Positions 1 to 11,724 of a DNA stretch of 21,850 nucleotides are shown piece by piece. Positions within the stretch are counted from its first letter, which is position 1, and the number at the start of each line of letters is the position of its first letter. Source of the stretch: Magnetococcales bacterium (GTDB lineage Bacteria > Pseudomonadota > Magnetococcia > Magnetococcales > Magnetaquicoccaceae). The translations under genes and the position numbers were made by a program. The stretch covers positions 1-21,850 of the forward strand of contig JADGCR010000012.1 in assembly GCA_015228895.1 (NCBI GenBank), read 5' to 3'. The notes beneath the pieces are model-generated. The model was not told the origin of the DNA, made no database searches, and saw only the letters and a program-made list of their open reading frames with translations.

Positions 1-432
1 CTCATCAAGCCGGAACTCTCGCTGATCTCGAAGGTGGTGCAGGGCCGCTTTCCGGACTGGCGGCGGGTGGTCCCCACCACCAACACGGTGCGCCTCACCG
101 CCGCTCGCGAGGCGCTGCATCAGGTGGTGAAGCGGATGTCCGCCCTCTCCCACGAAAAGTCCCTGGGGGTCCGTTTGCAGATCAACGACAACCGCATGGA
201 GATCGTGACCATCAATCCGGAACAGGAGGAGGCCAAGGAGGAGATGGCGGTCGCCTTCGACGGGGATCTGCCGGTGACCGTGGGTTTCAACGCCCGATAT
301 CTCAAGGAGATTCTGGTGGCCATGTCCGGGGAGAGCGTGCAGTTCGCCTTCAAGGATGACGAATCTCCGGTACTGGTGTTCGATCCGGAGCGCAGCGACG
401 CCCTGTTTGTCCTGATGCCCATGCGGGTGTGA
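1..432 (+). CDS. dnaN: DNA polymerase III beta sliding clamp, C-terminal part
   Basis: This is the last 143 codons of the beta clamp, the ring that tethers the replicative polymerase to DNA. The reading frame is open from base 1, so the gene starts outside the window. The visible part is the third clamp domain. It begins with the family signature SLISKVVQGRFPDWRRVVP, carries FNARYLKEIL in the middle and ends in VLMPMRV, which corresponds to the MPMRL tail that lines the protein-binding pocket in Escherichia coli. The stop is 18 bp before recF, as in the usual dnaA-dnaN-recF-gyrB cluster. No frameshift or truncation is seen in this part. Confidence 0.97.
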   Translation, partial: LIKPELSLISKVVQGRFPDWRRVVPTTNTVRLTAAREALHQVVKRMSALSHEKSLGVRLQINDNRMEIVTINPEQEEAKEEMAVAFDGDLPVTVGFNARYLKEILVAMSGESVQFAFKDDESPVLVFDPERSDALFVLMPMRV

Positions 433-450
433 CGGTTCAAGATCGGCGTC

Positions 451-4491
<4,041 letters not shown>

Positions 4492-4588
4492 TGCGCCATT
4501 TCTCTGTTTTTCAGACCCGTTTCGTACAACCGGACGCTTGAACATCGAGTATCATGATAAGGGAAGACCTTGGGCAATCGATTGTTTG

Positions 4589-4750
4589 TCATCGACTTCG
4601 ACCATGGCGAAAATCCAACCAGCAAAATTTGGATTCCCCGGCACTGAAGCAGCCGGGCAAATCTGGCACAACCACGCCAAAGGCGTGGTCATCATTGCCA
4701 GGTTCAATCGCAACAGGGTACAAGATTTTGTAAATATTCATATTTTTCAT
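4589..4750 (-). pseudogene. hicB: Truncated hicB antitoxin remnant
   Basis: Reading from the ATG at 4750, the first 40 or so residues match the N-terminus of HicB antitoxins: YKILYPVAIEPGNDDHAFGV followed by VVPDLPGCFSAGES. HicB proteins then normally continue with a DEAxENAxEAI-type helix and a C-terminal DNA-binding domain, for roughly 100 more residues. Here the similarity breaks off near 4631 and 13 unrelated residues lead to a stop at 4589. The ATG overlaps the stop of the hicA remnant as ATGA, which is the normal hicA-hicB coupling. The fragment lacks the DNA-binding half and is unlikely to work. The family match is by motif recognition, not a search. Confidence 0.75.
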
Positions 4751-4887
4751 TTTGACCCTGCCTGACGGAAGATCGCGTGAAGGGTGCCAACTTTTCAGTC
4801 TTTCTGGGGGTGAGGAACCGTCACGATGCCCGGTTTTGTCAGATGACGGCAATGATGGTGCGAACCAGTGATGCGGACTGTGCGCAA
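4747..4887 (-). pseudogene. hicA: Decayed hicA toxin remnant with in-frame stop
   Basis: HicA is a small mRNA-cleaving toxin with a double-stranded-RNA-binding-like fold. In the frame directly upstream of hicB, the minus strand reads LRTVRITGSHHHCRHLTKPG, then IVTVPHPQKD, a TGA stop at 4797-4795, and KVGTLHAIFRQAGSK before the final TGA. Apart from the internal stop this is the standard HicA C-terminal two thirds, including the GSHHH segment that holds the conserved histidine and the VTVPHP strand. The N-terminal helix is not recognisable in frame, because a TGA lies at 4914-4912 with unrelated residues after it. The gene is therefore broken at two places. No six-frame ORF of useful length covers it, so ordinary gene callers would miss it. 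Confidence 0.7.
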
Positions 4888-4891
4888 TTCT

Positions 4892-5107
4892 TCAGCTGTA
4901 GGCGACGATCTTCAGCAATCTTTTCAGGTGGTCCACCGTCAAGACCGTGTCGAGGGTCATCGGGGTGAGGGGTGGGGTGGGGGAGGGCTCCCCGCCGCTG
5001 GTCGCGGGACCAGCCGGTGATCTGGGGCGTGACAACGGGGCTCCCGCCGAGGTGGAATACGGATCGGCATACCCCCCTTCGTCCAGCCGTGTGAATTCAT
5101 TTCCCAT
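4892..5107 (-). CDS. Small hypothetical protein (71 aa) with strong RBS
   Basis: A 71-codon ORF starts with ATG at 5107 and is preceded by a near-perfect Shine-Dalgarno, GGGAGG, 6 nt upstream. The product begins MGNEFTRLDEGGYADPYSTS, has a proline- and serine-rich middle (about residues 22-48) and ends with the helix-prone TVDHLKRLLKIVAYS. It has no signal peptide or membrane segment, and I do not recognise the family. It lies directly upstream of the hicA remnant on the same strand, so it may be part of the same acquired module or a scrambled leftover. Coding status is uncertain. The RBS is the main argument for it, and the short length and low-complexity middle count against it. Confidence 0.4.
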   Translation of the reverse strand: MGNEFTRLDEGGYADPYSTSAGAPLSRPRSPAGPATSGGEPSPTPPLTPMTLDTVLTVDHLKRLLKIVAYS

Positions 5108-5113
5108 GTCTTG

Positions 5114-5119
5114 CCTCCC
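5114..5119 (-). promoter_or_regulatory. Shine-Dalgarno of the 71-aa ORF, with possible -35 further upstream
   Basis: On the minus strand GGGAGG stands 6 nt before the ATG at 5107, one of the best ribosome binding sites in the window. About 90 bp further upstream, at 5214-5209, the minus strand has a perfect TTGACA. However, the hexamer 17 bp downstream of it (AGCAAT) is a poor -10 box, so a promoter is only a possibility. Confidence 0.45.
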
Positions 5120-5257
5120 ACCCGCACAATCGTGCTGCCATGATGGCCAATCGCTTCCGTGGAGGGCATCGCAACTTGCGGGCCAATTGCTGGAGAGGAG
5201 GAAGCGCTTGTCAACCGTTGTCGAAGATGGCCTCGTGTCGTATGCTCTTTTGCCATG

Positions 5258-6289
5258 ATGAGCCTGATCCGTCCCTCTCCCCTGGTGCGTCGTCGCTGGC
5301 GGCGTTTCAAGGCCAATAAACGTGGCCTCGTCTCCCTGTGGTTTTTTTCCATCCTGTTCGCGCTCTCCATGGGCGCGGAGCTGATCTCCAACGACAAGCC
5401 CATCCTGATTCGTTACGAGGGGGCCTTTTATTTCCCCTTGCTCCAATCCTACCCGGAGACGGTTTTCGGGGGGGATTTCGCCACGGAGGCCGACTACAAG
5501 GATCCCATGATCCTGGCCAATCTGCGCAAGGGGGAGAACTGGGTGGTGTTTCCCCTCAATCCCCACAGTTACAACACCATCGACATCCACGCCACCCGGC
5601 CCGCCCCCGCCAAACCGGGTGCCGGACATCTCCTGGGCACGGACGACCGGGCCCGCGACGTGCTGGCGCGTTTGATCTACGGTTTCCGGCTGTCGGTGCT
5701 GTTCGCCATGGCCCTGACCGTCATCGGCGTGGTGATCGGGATTCTGGCGGGTGCGGTGCAGGGGTATTTCGGCGGGCGCACCGATTTGTGGTTGCAGCGT
5801 TTCATGGAGATCTGGGGGAGCATGCCGGAGCTCTACCTGTTGATCATCTTTGCCAGCATCTTCAATCCCAATATCATCCTGCTGATGGTGCTGCTCTCGT
5901 TGTTCGGCTGGATGGGTCTGGCGGATTACGTGCGGGCGGAGTTCCTGCGCGCCCGCAACATGGTCTATGTGAAGGCGGCGCGGGCCTTGGGGGCGTCGGA
6001 TCGGGCCATCATGTTCCGTCATCTGTTGCCCAACGCCATGACGCCGGTGATCACCTTTTTGCCGTTTCGCGTCTCCGGGGCCATTCTGGCATTGACCAGC
6101 CTGGATTTTCTCGGTCTGGGGGTGCCCCCTTCCACCCCAAGCCTGGGGGAACTGCTCCGTCAGGGAAAGGGGAACATCGAGGCGTGGTGGCTGTCGTTGT
6201 CCGCGTTCGTCACGCTGGTGGTCATGATGCTGTTGTTGAACTTCATCGGTGAGGCGTTGCGGGACGCCATGGATCCTCGCAAAGAATGA
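5258..6289 (+). CDS. yejE: ABC transporter permease, YejE type
   Basis: This is an inner-membrane permease of the YejABEF peptide importer, which takes up oligopeptides and microcin C-like compounds in E. coli. The 343 aa product tracks E. coli YejE (341 aa) along its length: RRRWRRFKANKRGLVSLWFF and the first membrane helix, ELISNDKPILIRYEGAFYFP, DPWL-like DPMILANLRKG, LLGTDDRARDVLARLIYGFR, and the EAA-type loop YVKAARALGASDRAIMFRHL followed by LPNAM, which docks the ATPase. The C-terminus is [17 protein letters not shown]. An ATG also lies one codon earlier at 5255, and there is no clear RBS for either. Its stop overlaps yejF as ATGA. The usual upstream genes yejA (binding protein) and yejB (partner permease) are absent from this locus. 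Confidence 0.93.
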   Translation: MSLIRPSPLVRRRWRRFKANKRGLVSLWFFSILFALSMGAELISNDKPILIRYEGAFYFPLLQSYPETVFGGDFATEADYKDPMILANLRKGENWVVFPLNPHSYNTIDIHATRPAPAKPGAGHLLGTDDRARDVLARLIYGFRLSVLFAMALTVIGVVIGILAGAVQGYFGGRTDLWLQRFMEIWGSMPELYLLIIFASIFNPNIILLMVLLSLFGWMGLADYVRAEFLRARNMVYVKAARALGASDRAIMFRHLLPNAMTPVITFLPFRVSGAILALTSLDFLGLGVPPSTPSLGELLRQGKGNIEAWWLSLSAFVTLVVMMLLLNFIGEALRDAMDPRKE

Positions 6290-7905
6290 GCGCCTCCTCG
6301 CAACCCTTGCTGGCGGTGGAGAATCTGCGGGTGAGCTTCCGAAGCGAGGGGACCACCGTGGAGGCGGTCGGGGGGGTCTCGTTTGCCGTCGCGCCCGGGG
6401 AGACGCTCGCCTTGGTGGGGGAATCGGGAAGCGGCAAGACGGTGGCCGCGCTGGCCCTGTTGCGCCTGTTGCCCCCCTCGGCCCGGATCGAGGCGGATGC
6501 CATCCATTTTCGGGGACGGCGGGTCGCCACCATGAACCCGGAGGAGCTCCGCGCCTTGCGGGGCAGGGATGTGGCCATGGTGTTCCAGGAACCCATGACC
6601 GCCCTGAATCCGGTCTATCCCATTTTCCGGCAACTGGCGGAGTCGTTGCGACAGGAGGTCGGGACAGACCCCGGTTCGTTGCGACAACGGGCCGCGGAGC
6701 TTTTGCATCTGACGGGCATCGCGGACCCGGAGTCCCGTCTGGACGCCTATCCCCATCAGCTTTCCGGGGGGCAGCGGCAGCGGGTGTTGATCGCCATGGC
6801 CCTGGCCCGGCGTCCGGCCCTGTTGATCGCCGACGAACCCACCACCGCCCTGGATGTGACCATCCAGGCGCAGATCCTGGAGTTGCTGACCCGGTTGCGC
6901 CGGGAGCTGGGCATGGCCATGCTGCTGATCACCCACGATCTGCCCATGGTGCAAAAGACGGCGGACCGGGTGTGCGTCATGCGTCAGGGGCGGATCGTGG
7001 AGTCGGCGGATACCGCCACCCTTTTCGCCGCGCCGACCCATCCCTATACCCGTGCCCTGCTGGCCGCCCTGCCGGACGCCAATCCCCCGCCACGCCCGGC
7101 GACCGCTCCCGTGCTGTTGACCGCCAGGGAGATCTGTTGTCATTTTCCCGTCAGGCGGGGGCTGTTCAAGCGGACCGTGGGCTGGATCAAGGCGGTGGAC
7201 GGGGCCACCCTGACCCTGCGCCGGGGGGAGACCCTGGGTGTGGTGGGGGAGTCGGGCAGTGGCAAGACCACCCTGGGGGAGTCCATCCTGCGTCTGAACC
7301 AGAGCACCGGGGAGATGATCTTCGACGGTCTGGATTTGCGGGCCGCCAGCCGGGGGGATTTGCGGGGGTTGCGCCGACGCATTCAGGTGGTCTTTCAGGA
7401 CCCCTTCTCCTCCCTCTCCCCGCGCATGACCATCCGGACCATCCTGGCGGAGGGACTGGAGATTCACGGTCTGGAGCCGGACCCGGACAGCCGGCGGCGG
7501 CGGGTGGAGGCCATTCTGGCCGAGGTGGGCCTGGACGGGGAGAGCCTGGAGCGTTATCCCCATCAGTTTTCCGGTGGGCAAAGGCAGCGCATCGCCATTG
7601 CCCGGGCGATGATTCTGCAGCCCGATCTGCTGATCCTGGACGAGCCCACCAGCGCCCTGGATCTCTCGGTGCAGGCGCAGATCCTGACACTGTTGAAAAA
7701 ATTGCAGGTTGCCCATGGACTGGCCTACCTGTTCATCTCCCACGATCTGCGGGTGATCCGCTCCATGGCCCACGAGGTGATGGTGATGCAGAACGGGAGC
7801 ATGGTGGAGGCCGGACCCACGGGAGAGATCTTCGCGACCCCGCGTCACCCCTATACGCAACGTTTGCTGGCCGCGGCGCTCCATCTTTCCACCGGGGGGC
7901 GCTAG
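6286..7905 (+). CDS. yejF: ABC transporter ATP-binding protein, fused double-ATPase YejF type
   Basis: This energises the Yej peptide importer. The 539 aa product contains two complete ABC domains. The first has Walker A GESGSGKT at residues 45-52, signature LSGGQRQRV near 159 and Walker [13 protein letters not shown] near 179. The second has Walker [10 protein letters not shown] near 321, signature FSGGQRQRI near 428 and Walker [13 protein letters not shown] near 449. Oligopeptide-transporter C-terminal segments follow each ([15 protein letters not shown] and [14 protein letters not shown]). The length matches E. coli YejF (529 aa). It overlaps yejE by 4 bp, so the two are coupled. All nucleotide-binding motifs look intact, so the subunit should be active if its permease partners exist elsewhere. 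Confidence 0.93.
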   Translation: MSASSQPLLAVENLRVSFRSEGTTVEAVGGVSFAVAPGETLALVGESGSGKTVAALALLRLLPPSARIEADAIHFRGRRVATMNPEELRALRGRDVAMVFQEPMTALNPVYPIFRQLAESLRQEVGTDPGSLRQRAAELLHLTGIADPESRLDAYPHQLSGGQRQRVLIAMALARRPALLIADEPTTALDVTIQAQILELLTRLRRELGMAMLLITHDLPMVQKTADRVCVMRQGRIVESADTATLFAAPTHPYTRALLAALPDANPPPRPATAPVLLTAREICCHFPVRRGLFKRTVGWIKAVDGATLTLRRGETLGVVGESGSGKTTLGESILRLNQSTGEMIFDGLDLRAASRGDLRGLRRRIQVVFQDPFSSLSPRMTIRTILAEGLEIHGLEPDPDSRRRRVEAILAEVGLDGESLERYPHQFSGGQRQRIAIARAMILQPDLLILDEPTSALDLSVQAQILTLLKKLQVAHGLAYLFISHDLRVIRSMAHEVMVMQNGSMVEAGPTGEIFATPRHPYTQRLLAAALHLSTGGR

Positions 7906-7909
7906 GACG

Positions 7910-9553
7910 ATGGGGATGGACGCGCAAGCCGACTGGCTTCCGGTCGCCCTGCGTCTGCTGGTGGGGTTGACCCTGTTCCTCTACGGGCTGGAGAAAATCC
8001 AGTTCGCCCTCAAGAATCTTTTCGGGGCGTATGCGGAGAGGCAACTGGGAAAACTCACCGATCCTCCCTGGCGGTCCATGGCCATGGGAGCGGGGGTCGC
8101 CGCGCTGCTGCTCTCCGGGACGGTCACGCTGGAAATCGTCGCCAATCTGACCGCCCTCAACCTGCTCTCGTCCGCCCAGGCGTTCCACGTCATCCTGGGG
8201 AGCGAAATCGGCATCACCCTGCTGACCCACCTCATGACCCTGCCCATCACCGCCTACGCGGGCCTGCCGATGATTGTCGGCCTGTTCTGGTATTTTACCA
8301 ATTTCAGCCCGCCATGCAAAATCACCGGTCATCTGTTTTTCGGGCTCGGGGTGTTGCTCTTCGCCCTTTCCGTGCTCAGCGACACCCTGCGGCCGCTCCA
8401 TGGCGGGTTGACCCTCTGGGCCCCCCTGGGCAATCCCTGGCTGGGGTTGCCGGTCATCGCCCTGGCGACCGGTCTGCTCGGCTCTTCCACGGCGACCATG
8501 GGCATTTTGCTCATTCTGGCCTTCCAGGAACTGCTGCCACTGTCCACCGGCCTCTACTGGACCCTGGGGGCCAATCTGGGCGCGGTTCTGTCGTTTCTGC
8601 CGTTTGTCCGCCAGCAGCCCCGCGTGCGGTTGCGCATGGTCGTCGCCCTGGTTCTGTTCAAGACCGTCGGGGTGCTGGTGGTGGCGGGATGGGTGCCCCA
8701 GCTGGTCTCCTGGTCGCCCCGGGAGGTGGCGGTACCCTATCTGCTGGCCCTGTTCCATACCCTGTTCAACGGGGTGAGCGCCCTGCTGCTGGCCCCCCTC
8801 ATCCCCCTGATCGTCCGCTTCGCCAACCGGGTCGCTCCCGACCAGTACAGCGCGGAGCTCGTCACCCCCGCGTTCAACAGCAGCTACTGGCCCAAATATC
8901 TGGACGACACCCTGCTTTCCACCCCGTCCCTGGCGCTGGCCATGGCGCGTCGCGAGGTGAAACTGATCGCCACGTTGCTGGATGAGATGTTCGCCTTGAT
9001 CCCGGAAACGGTTTTTACGGGGGATCTGAAGAAAATCGTCAAGTTGCGCAAAATGGATGACCGGGTGGATGAGATTCATCAGGCGATCACCCGTTATCTG
9101 GCCAGGATCAGCAACGCCAACCCCGCCCCCCACATGGTGGACGAGCTGCTGGCCACCATGACGGTGATCAATGAACTGGAGTCCATCGGCGATATCATCG
9201 AGAACAATTTTTCCCATCTCGCCGAGGTGTGCGCCAGGGAGCGTGTCGTCCTGTCGCCGGAGATCCTGATCACCCTGGGGGAGTATCATTTGAGCGTGCA
9301 GAAGGCGTTGCAGAACGCCACCGCCGCTTATCTGTCCAACAATCATCCCCTGGCGGTCAAGGTGATGTCCCTGAAAGACGAGATCAGCCACATGGACGCC
9401 CAGTGCCGCCTGTATCAAATGCAGTCGTTGCAGGCCCAGCGGCCAGGGGAGGACCCTTTCGCCGCGTATACGTTGCAAATGGATCTTTTCGAGAATTTCA
9501 AACGGATCTACTACCACACCAAGCGCATCGCCAAGGTGGTGGCCGCCGGGTGA
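7910..9553 (+). CDS. Na/Pi-cotransporter II-related membrane protein with PhoU-like C-terminus
   Basis: The 547 aa product starts with about 300 residues of hydrophobic helices, beginning ALRLLVGLTLFLYGLEKIQF, which is the classic N-terminus of bacterial Na/phosphate symporters of the NptA/YjbB type. The C-terminal 230 residues (from about VTPAFNSSYW) form a PhoU-like helical domain with repeated KLIATLLDEM, VDEIHQAITRYL and NELESIGDIIENN elements. The family's two QSSSAT motifs are degenerate: LLLSGTVT at 66-73 and LLGSSTAT near residues 190-197. The fold is therefore recognisable, but phosphate transport is doubtful. It starts 4 bp after yejF with ATG 7910 (or ATG 7916) and is probably co-transcribed with it. 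It converges on the glycosyltransferase gene with an 18 bp gap. Confidence 0.85.
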   Translation: MGMDAQADWLPVALRLLVGLTLFLYGLEKIQFALKNLFGAYAERQLGKLTDPPWRSMAMGAGVAALLLSGTVTLEIVANLTALNLLSSAQAFHVILGSEIGITLLTHLMTLPITAYAGLPMIVGLFWYFTNFSPPCKITGHLFFGLGVLLFALSVLSDTLRPLHGGLTLWAPLGNPWLGLPVIALATGLLGSSTATMGILLILAFQELLPLSTGLYWTLGANLGAVLSFLPFVRQQPRVRLRMVVALVLFKTVGVLVVAGWVPQLVSWSPREVAVPYLLALFHTLFNGVSALLLAPLIPLIVRFANRVAPDQYSAELVTPAFNSSYWPKYLDDTLLSTPSLALAMARREVKLIATLLDEMFALIPETVFTGDLKKIVKLRKMDDRVDEIHQAITRYLARISNANPAPHMVDELLATMTVINELESIGDIIENNFSHLAEVCARERVVLSPEILITLGEYHLSVQKALQNATAAYLSNNHPLAVKVMSLKDEISHMDAQCRLYQMQSLQAQRPGEDPFAAYTLQMDLFENFKRIYYHTKRIAKVVAAG

Positions 9554-9567
9554 GAGGGTGCCACCCG
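9547..9567. terminator. Weak inverted repeat between convergent genes
   Basis: CGGGTG and CACCCG form a 6-bp stem with a 9-nt loop across the stop of the Na/Pi-like gene, in the 18-bp space before the convergent glycosyltransferase gene. No T-run follows in the plus direction until the short tract at 9585-9591. It could serve as a modest bidirectional terminator, but the stem is short and chance is possible. Confidence 0.2.
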
Positions 9568-9571
9568 ATGA

Positions 9572-10768
9572 TCAAGCCAACGCGTTTTTTTGCACAATGT
9601 CGCGAAACAGCGCCAACTGTCCCCGGGTGGTGGCCTCCCAGGAGAACCGCTGGGCGTGACGACGGGTGGCCTGGGGATCGGCGGGCATGCGTCCCAGTTC
9701 CCGCACCGCCAGGGCGATGGCTCCAGGGGTGCGTCGCTGGATCAGGAGACCGGCCTCCGGGGTGGTGATGGCCTCCGGGGCACCCCAGACATTGGTGGCG
9801 GCCACACGGGTGCCGCAGGCCATGGATTCCAGCATGACATTGGCCCATCCCTCCCGGTCCGAGGCCAGCACCAACAGATCGGCGGCGGTGTAGTAATCGG
9901 GCAGCGCCTCCTGGGGAAGCGCCCCCACCAGACGCACCCGGTGGGCCAGGCCCAGGTTGTTGGCCAATGTTTGCAGGGCGCCCCGTTCCGGACCCTCCCC
10001 GACGATGAGCAGCTCCATCTCCGGCAGCTCGTCAAGAGCGCGGATGATCAGGTCGTGACCCTTGCGGTCGATCAGGTAACCCACGGACAAGAGGGTGGGA
10101 CGGGTCAGGCCCAGCCGCCTGCGCGCCGCCTCCCGGTTGCCGGGTGAGAACCGCTCCAGGTCCACACCATTGCGCAATACAACGACTTTTTCCTCCGGGA
10201 TGCCCATGGATCCGGTCAGGACCGTCTTCAGGGAGGCGCTGACGGTGACCAGGCCCGCGACCTGTCGGGCCGCGTGGCGGATCAGTTGTCCAGGGAGAAG
10301 ATGGCGCGGAATCTGGTTGAGATCGCTGCCCCGCCCGGTAATGACCACGGGCTTGCCGAAATGGGCTCCGAGGAGCCAGGCCGCCACCCCGTCCGGATAG
10401 AAATAGTGGGCGTCGATGAGGTCAAAATCGAACCCTTCCCGCAGACAGGCGCGGATTGCGGGCAGAGCCCCCGCCGCCAGAAAAAACGGGGCCGTGGTCA
10501 TCCCGAGCTTGGGAACCAGGAAATAACGGGGATGGAGCACCTCCACCCCCCGGTGAAACCCCTCCCGCGAGGGAACCCGCCGTCCCATCCAGGCGTAGGG
10601 ATTGAGCCCGGGGTGGGTGACGGGAAACCAGGGCACCGGAGCCACCACCCGGCTTTCGATCTCTCCGGAGTCCAGCAGATGCTTCAGCCGCTCCCCCACG
10701 AAGATGCCATGGTTGGGATTGATCCGGTTGGGAAACAGGGTGGAGAAGGTCAGAATCCGCGGCGTCAT
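9572..10768 (-). CDS. Glycosyltransferase family 4 (GT-B fold)
   Basis: This is a nucleotide-sugar-dependent glycosyltransferase, likely acting at the cytoplasmic face of the inner membrane in making a surface polysaccharide or lipopolysaccharide. The 398 aa product begins MTPRILTFSTLFPNRINPNH with the acceptor-side Rossmann fold and the GIFVGERLKHL loop. The C-terminal half holds VVVLRNGVDLERFSP, TLLSVGYLIDRKGHDLIIRA, LLIVGEGPERGALQ and the GT4 nucleotide-sugar site EGWANVMLESMACGTRVAAT (the E-x7-E motif). The start at 10768 was chosen over an in-frame ATG at 10798 because it overlaps the preceding gene's stop as ATGA. It is the last gene of a three-gene minus-strand operon. The sugar and acceptor cannot be told from sequence. 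Confidence 0.9.
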   Translation of the reverse strand: MTPRILTFSTLFPNRINPNHGIFVGERLKHLLDSGEIESRVVAPVPWFPVTHPGLNPYAWMGRRVPSREGFHRGVEVLHPRYFLVPKLGMTTAPFFLAAGALPAIRACLREGFDFDLIDAHYFYPDGVAAWLLGAHFGKPVVITGRGSDLNQIPRHLLPGQLIRHAARQVAGLVTVSASLKTVLTGSMGIPEEKVVVLRNGVDLERFSPGNREAARRRLGLTRPTLLSVGYLIDRKGHDLIIRALDELPEMELLIVGEGPERGALQTLANNLGLAHRVRLVGALPQEALPDYYTAADLLVLASDREGWANVMLESMACGTRVAATNVWGAPEAITTPEAGLLIQRRTPGAIALAVRELGRMPADPQATRRHAQRFSWEATTRGQLALFRDIVQKNALA

Positions 10769-11718
10769 CTCCCGGCGTTGTCCCCCAGCGCGCTCCACAG
10801 TTGTGGAATGGTCTCCTCATGACGGCCACGCACATAGTAGCCCTCCCCCCCATCCGCCACCGTGCGCACCAGCATGGTCTTCCAGGGCCGGAAATAGTAG
10901 TCCGGATTTTGCCGTTCCGGCTCTTTTCCCACCGTGGCGGGCAACGCCTTCAGGTCGCACACCAACGAGGTGAAGCGGGCGATGGTCAGGCCCACGTTGC
11001 GCACCATGGAAAGCGCCTTGAGATAGACCTCCGGGGCCATGACCGCGCTGCCGAAATTCATCACCACGCCCCCTTCCAGCCCTTCCAGCACCGCGGCGAA
11101 CCGCAGGAAATCCCGATGGCTGGTCTGGCCGTAAGCCCCCCCGTCACAATTGGCGTGGGGATGGATGATGTCGTGGCCGATGCCCACATGGACCGTCACC
11201 GGCACCTGTCGTGACCAGGCGGCGGCCAGCACGCTGATGTGGGCGTGGGGAAAGGCGCCACAGGCGATCTCCCGTCCCACCGCCTCCCCCAACCCCATCC
11301 CCCTGGCCGCCCCGTCCTTGACCACATCGTTCAGCCGCCCGGTTTCCCGCCACATGCCGAAGCGTCCATCCCGGATGTAACGGGCCACGCTTTCCGTGGT
11401 GGCGCCGATCAAGGCCAGCTCGTAATCGTGAATGGCGAACGCGCCGTTGACCGCCAGACAGGAGATCCATCCCCGGTCGAGCCAGTCCAGCAGATAGCGT
11501 TGCACCCCGGAGCGCAGCACATGGGCGCCCATCATCAACACGATGGCGGCACCCTGCTCACGGGCCGCCTCCATCCGTCTGGCGACCAGACGCAAGGGGT
11601 CGTGGGTCACGGCCCGTGGGGCCAGGGGCAGGATCACCCCCAGATCCAGATCGTGTTCCCGTTCGGCCAGGGGGAAGAGGGTCAGGCGGCTGCAATCGAA
11701 TTCACGATAGGGGGTCAC
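10765..11718 (-). CDS. Deoxyhypusine-synthase-like protein of unknown function
   Basis: The 317 aa product starts at a GTG 6 bp after the upstream gene's stop. I recognise it as a distant relative of deoxyhypusine synthase by a series of matching blocks. LRSGVQRYLLDWLDRGWISC (68-87) with AVNGAFAIHDYELAL parallels the family's SG(I/V)..L...G.VD.LV.TAG..EED. ISVLAAAWSRQVPVTVHVGI (161-180) parallels the N(H/I)IPVF.PA.TDGS block. VVMNFGSAVMAPEVYLKALS (218-237) parallels the GGGVVKHHI block. In true deoxyhypusine synthase that last block holds the lysine that carries the butylamine. Here no lysine is in the equivalent place. The middle is histidine-rich (HVGIGHDIIHPHANCDGGAYG). Position between a heptose-type enzyme and a glycosyltransferase suggests a role in sugar or surface metabolism, not eIF5A modification. 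Confidence 0.75.
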   Translation of the reverse strand: MTPYREFDCSRLTLFPLAEREHDLDLGVILPLAPRAVTHDPLRLVARRMEAAREQGAAIVLMMGAHVLRSGVQRYLLDWLDRGWISCLAVNGAFAIHDYELALIGATTESVARYIRDGRFGMWRETGRLNDVVKDGAARGMGLGEAVGREIACGAFPHAHISVLAAAWSRQVPVTVHVGIGHDIIHPHANCDGGAYGQTSHRDFLRFAAVLEGLEGGVVMNFGSAVMAPEVYLKALSMVRNVGLTIARFTSLVCDLKALPATVGKEPERQNPDYYFRPWKTMLVRTVADGGEGYYVRGRHEETIPQLWSALGDNAGR

Positions 11719-11724
11719 GGGGGT

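Larger units (their letters stand above)
4492..5257. other. Non-conserved gap between the alkyltransferase gene and yejE
   Basis: These 766 bp hold no intact long gene. On the minus strand they contain a decayed hicAB pair (4589-4887) and a small ORF with a good ribosome binding site (4892-5107). From 4492 to 4588 I see no gene, terminator or RNA. From 5108 to 5257 there is only the leader of the small ORF on one strand and of yejE on the other. The stretch 4540-4760 is visibly richer in A and T than its surroundings, which fits acquired and then decaying DNA. Confidence 0.7.

Noticed and set aside
4671..4689. Perfect 8-bp stem with AAA loop (ACCACGCC/GGCGTGGT) as a terminator
   Set aside because: It falls inside the hicB-derived coding segment, encoding the HAFGVV residues typical of the family, and has no T-run.
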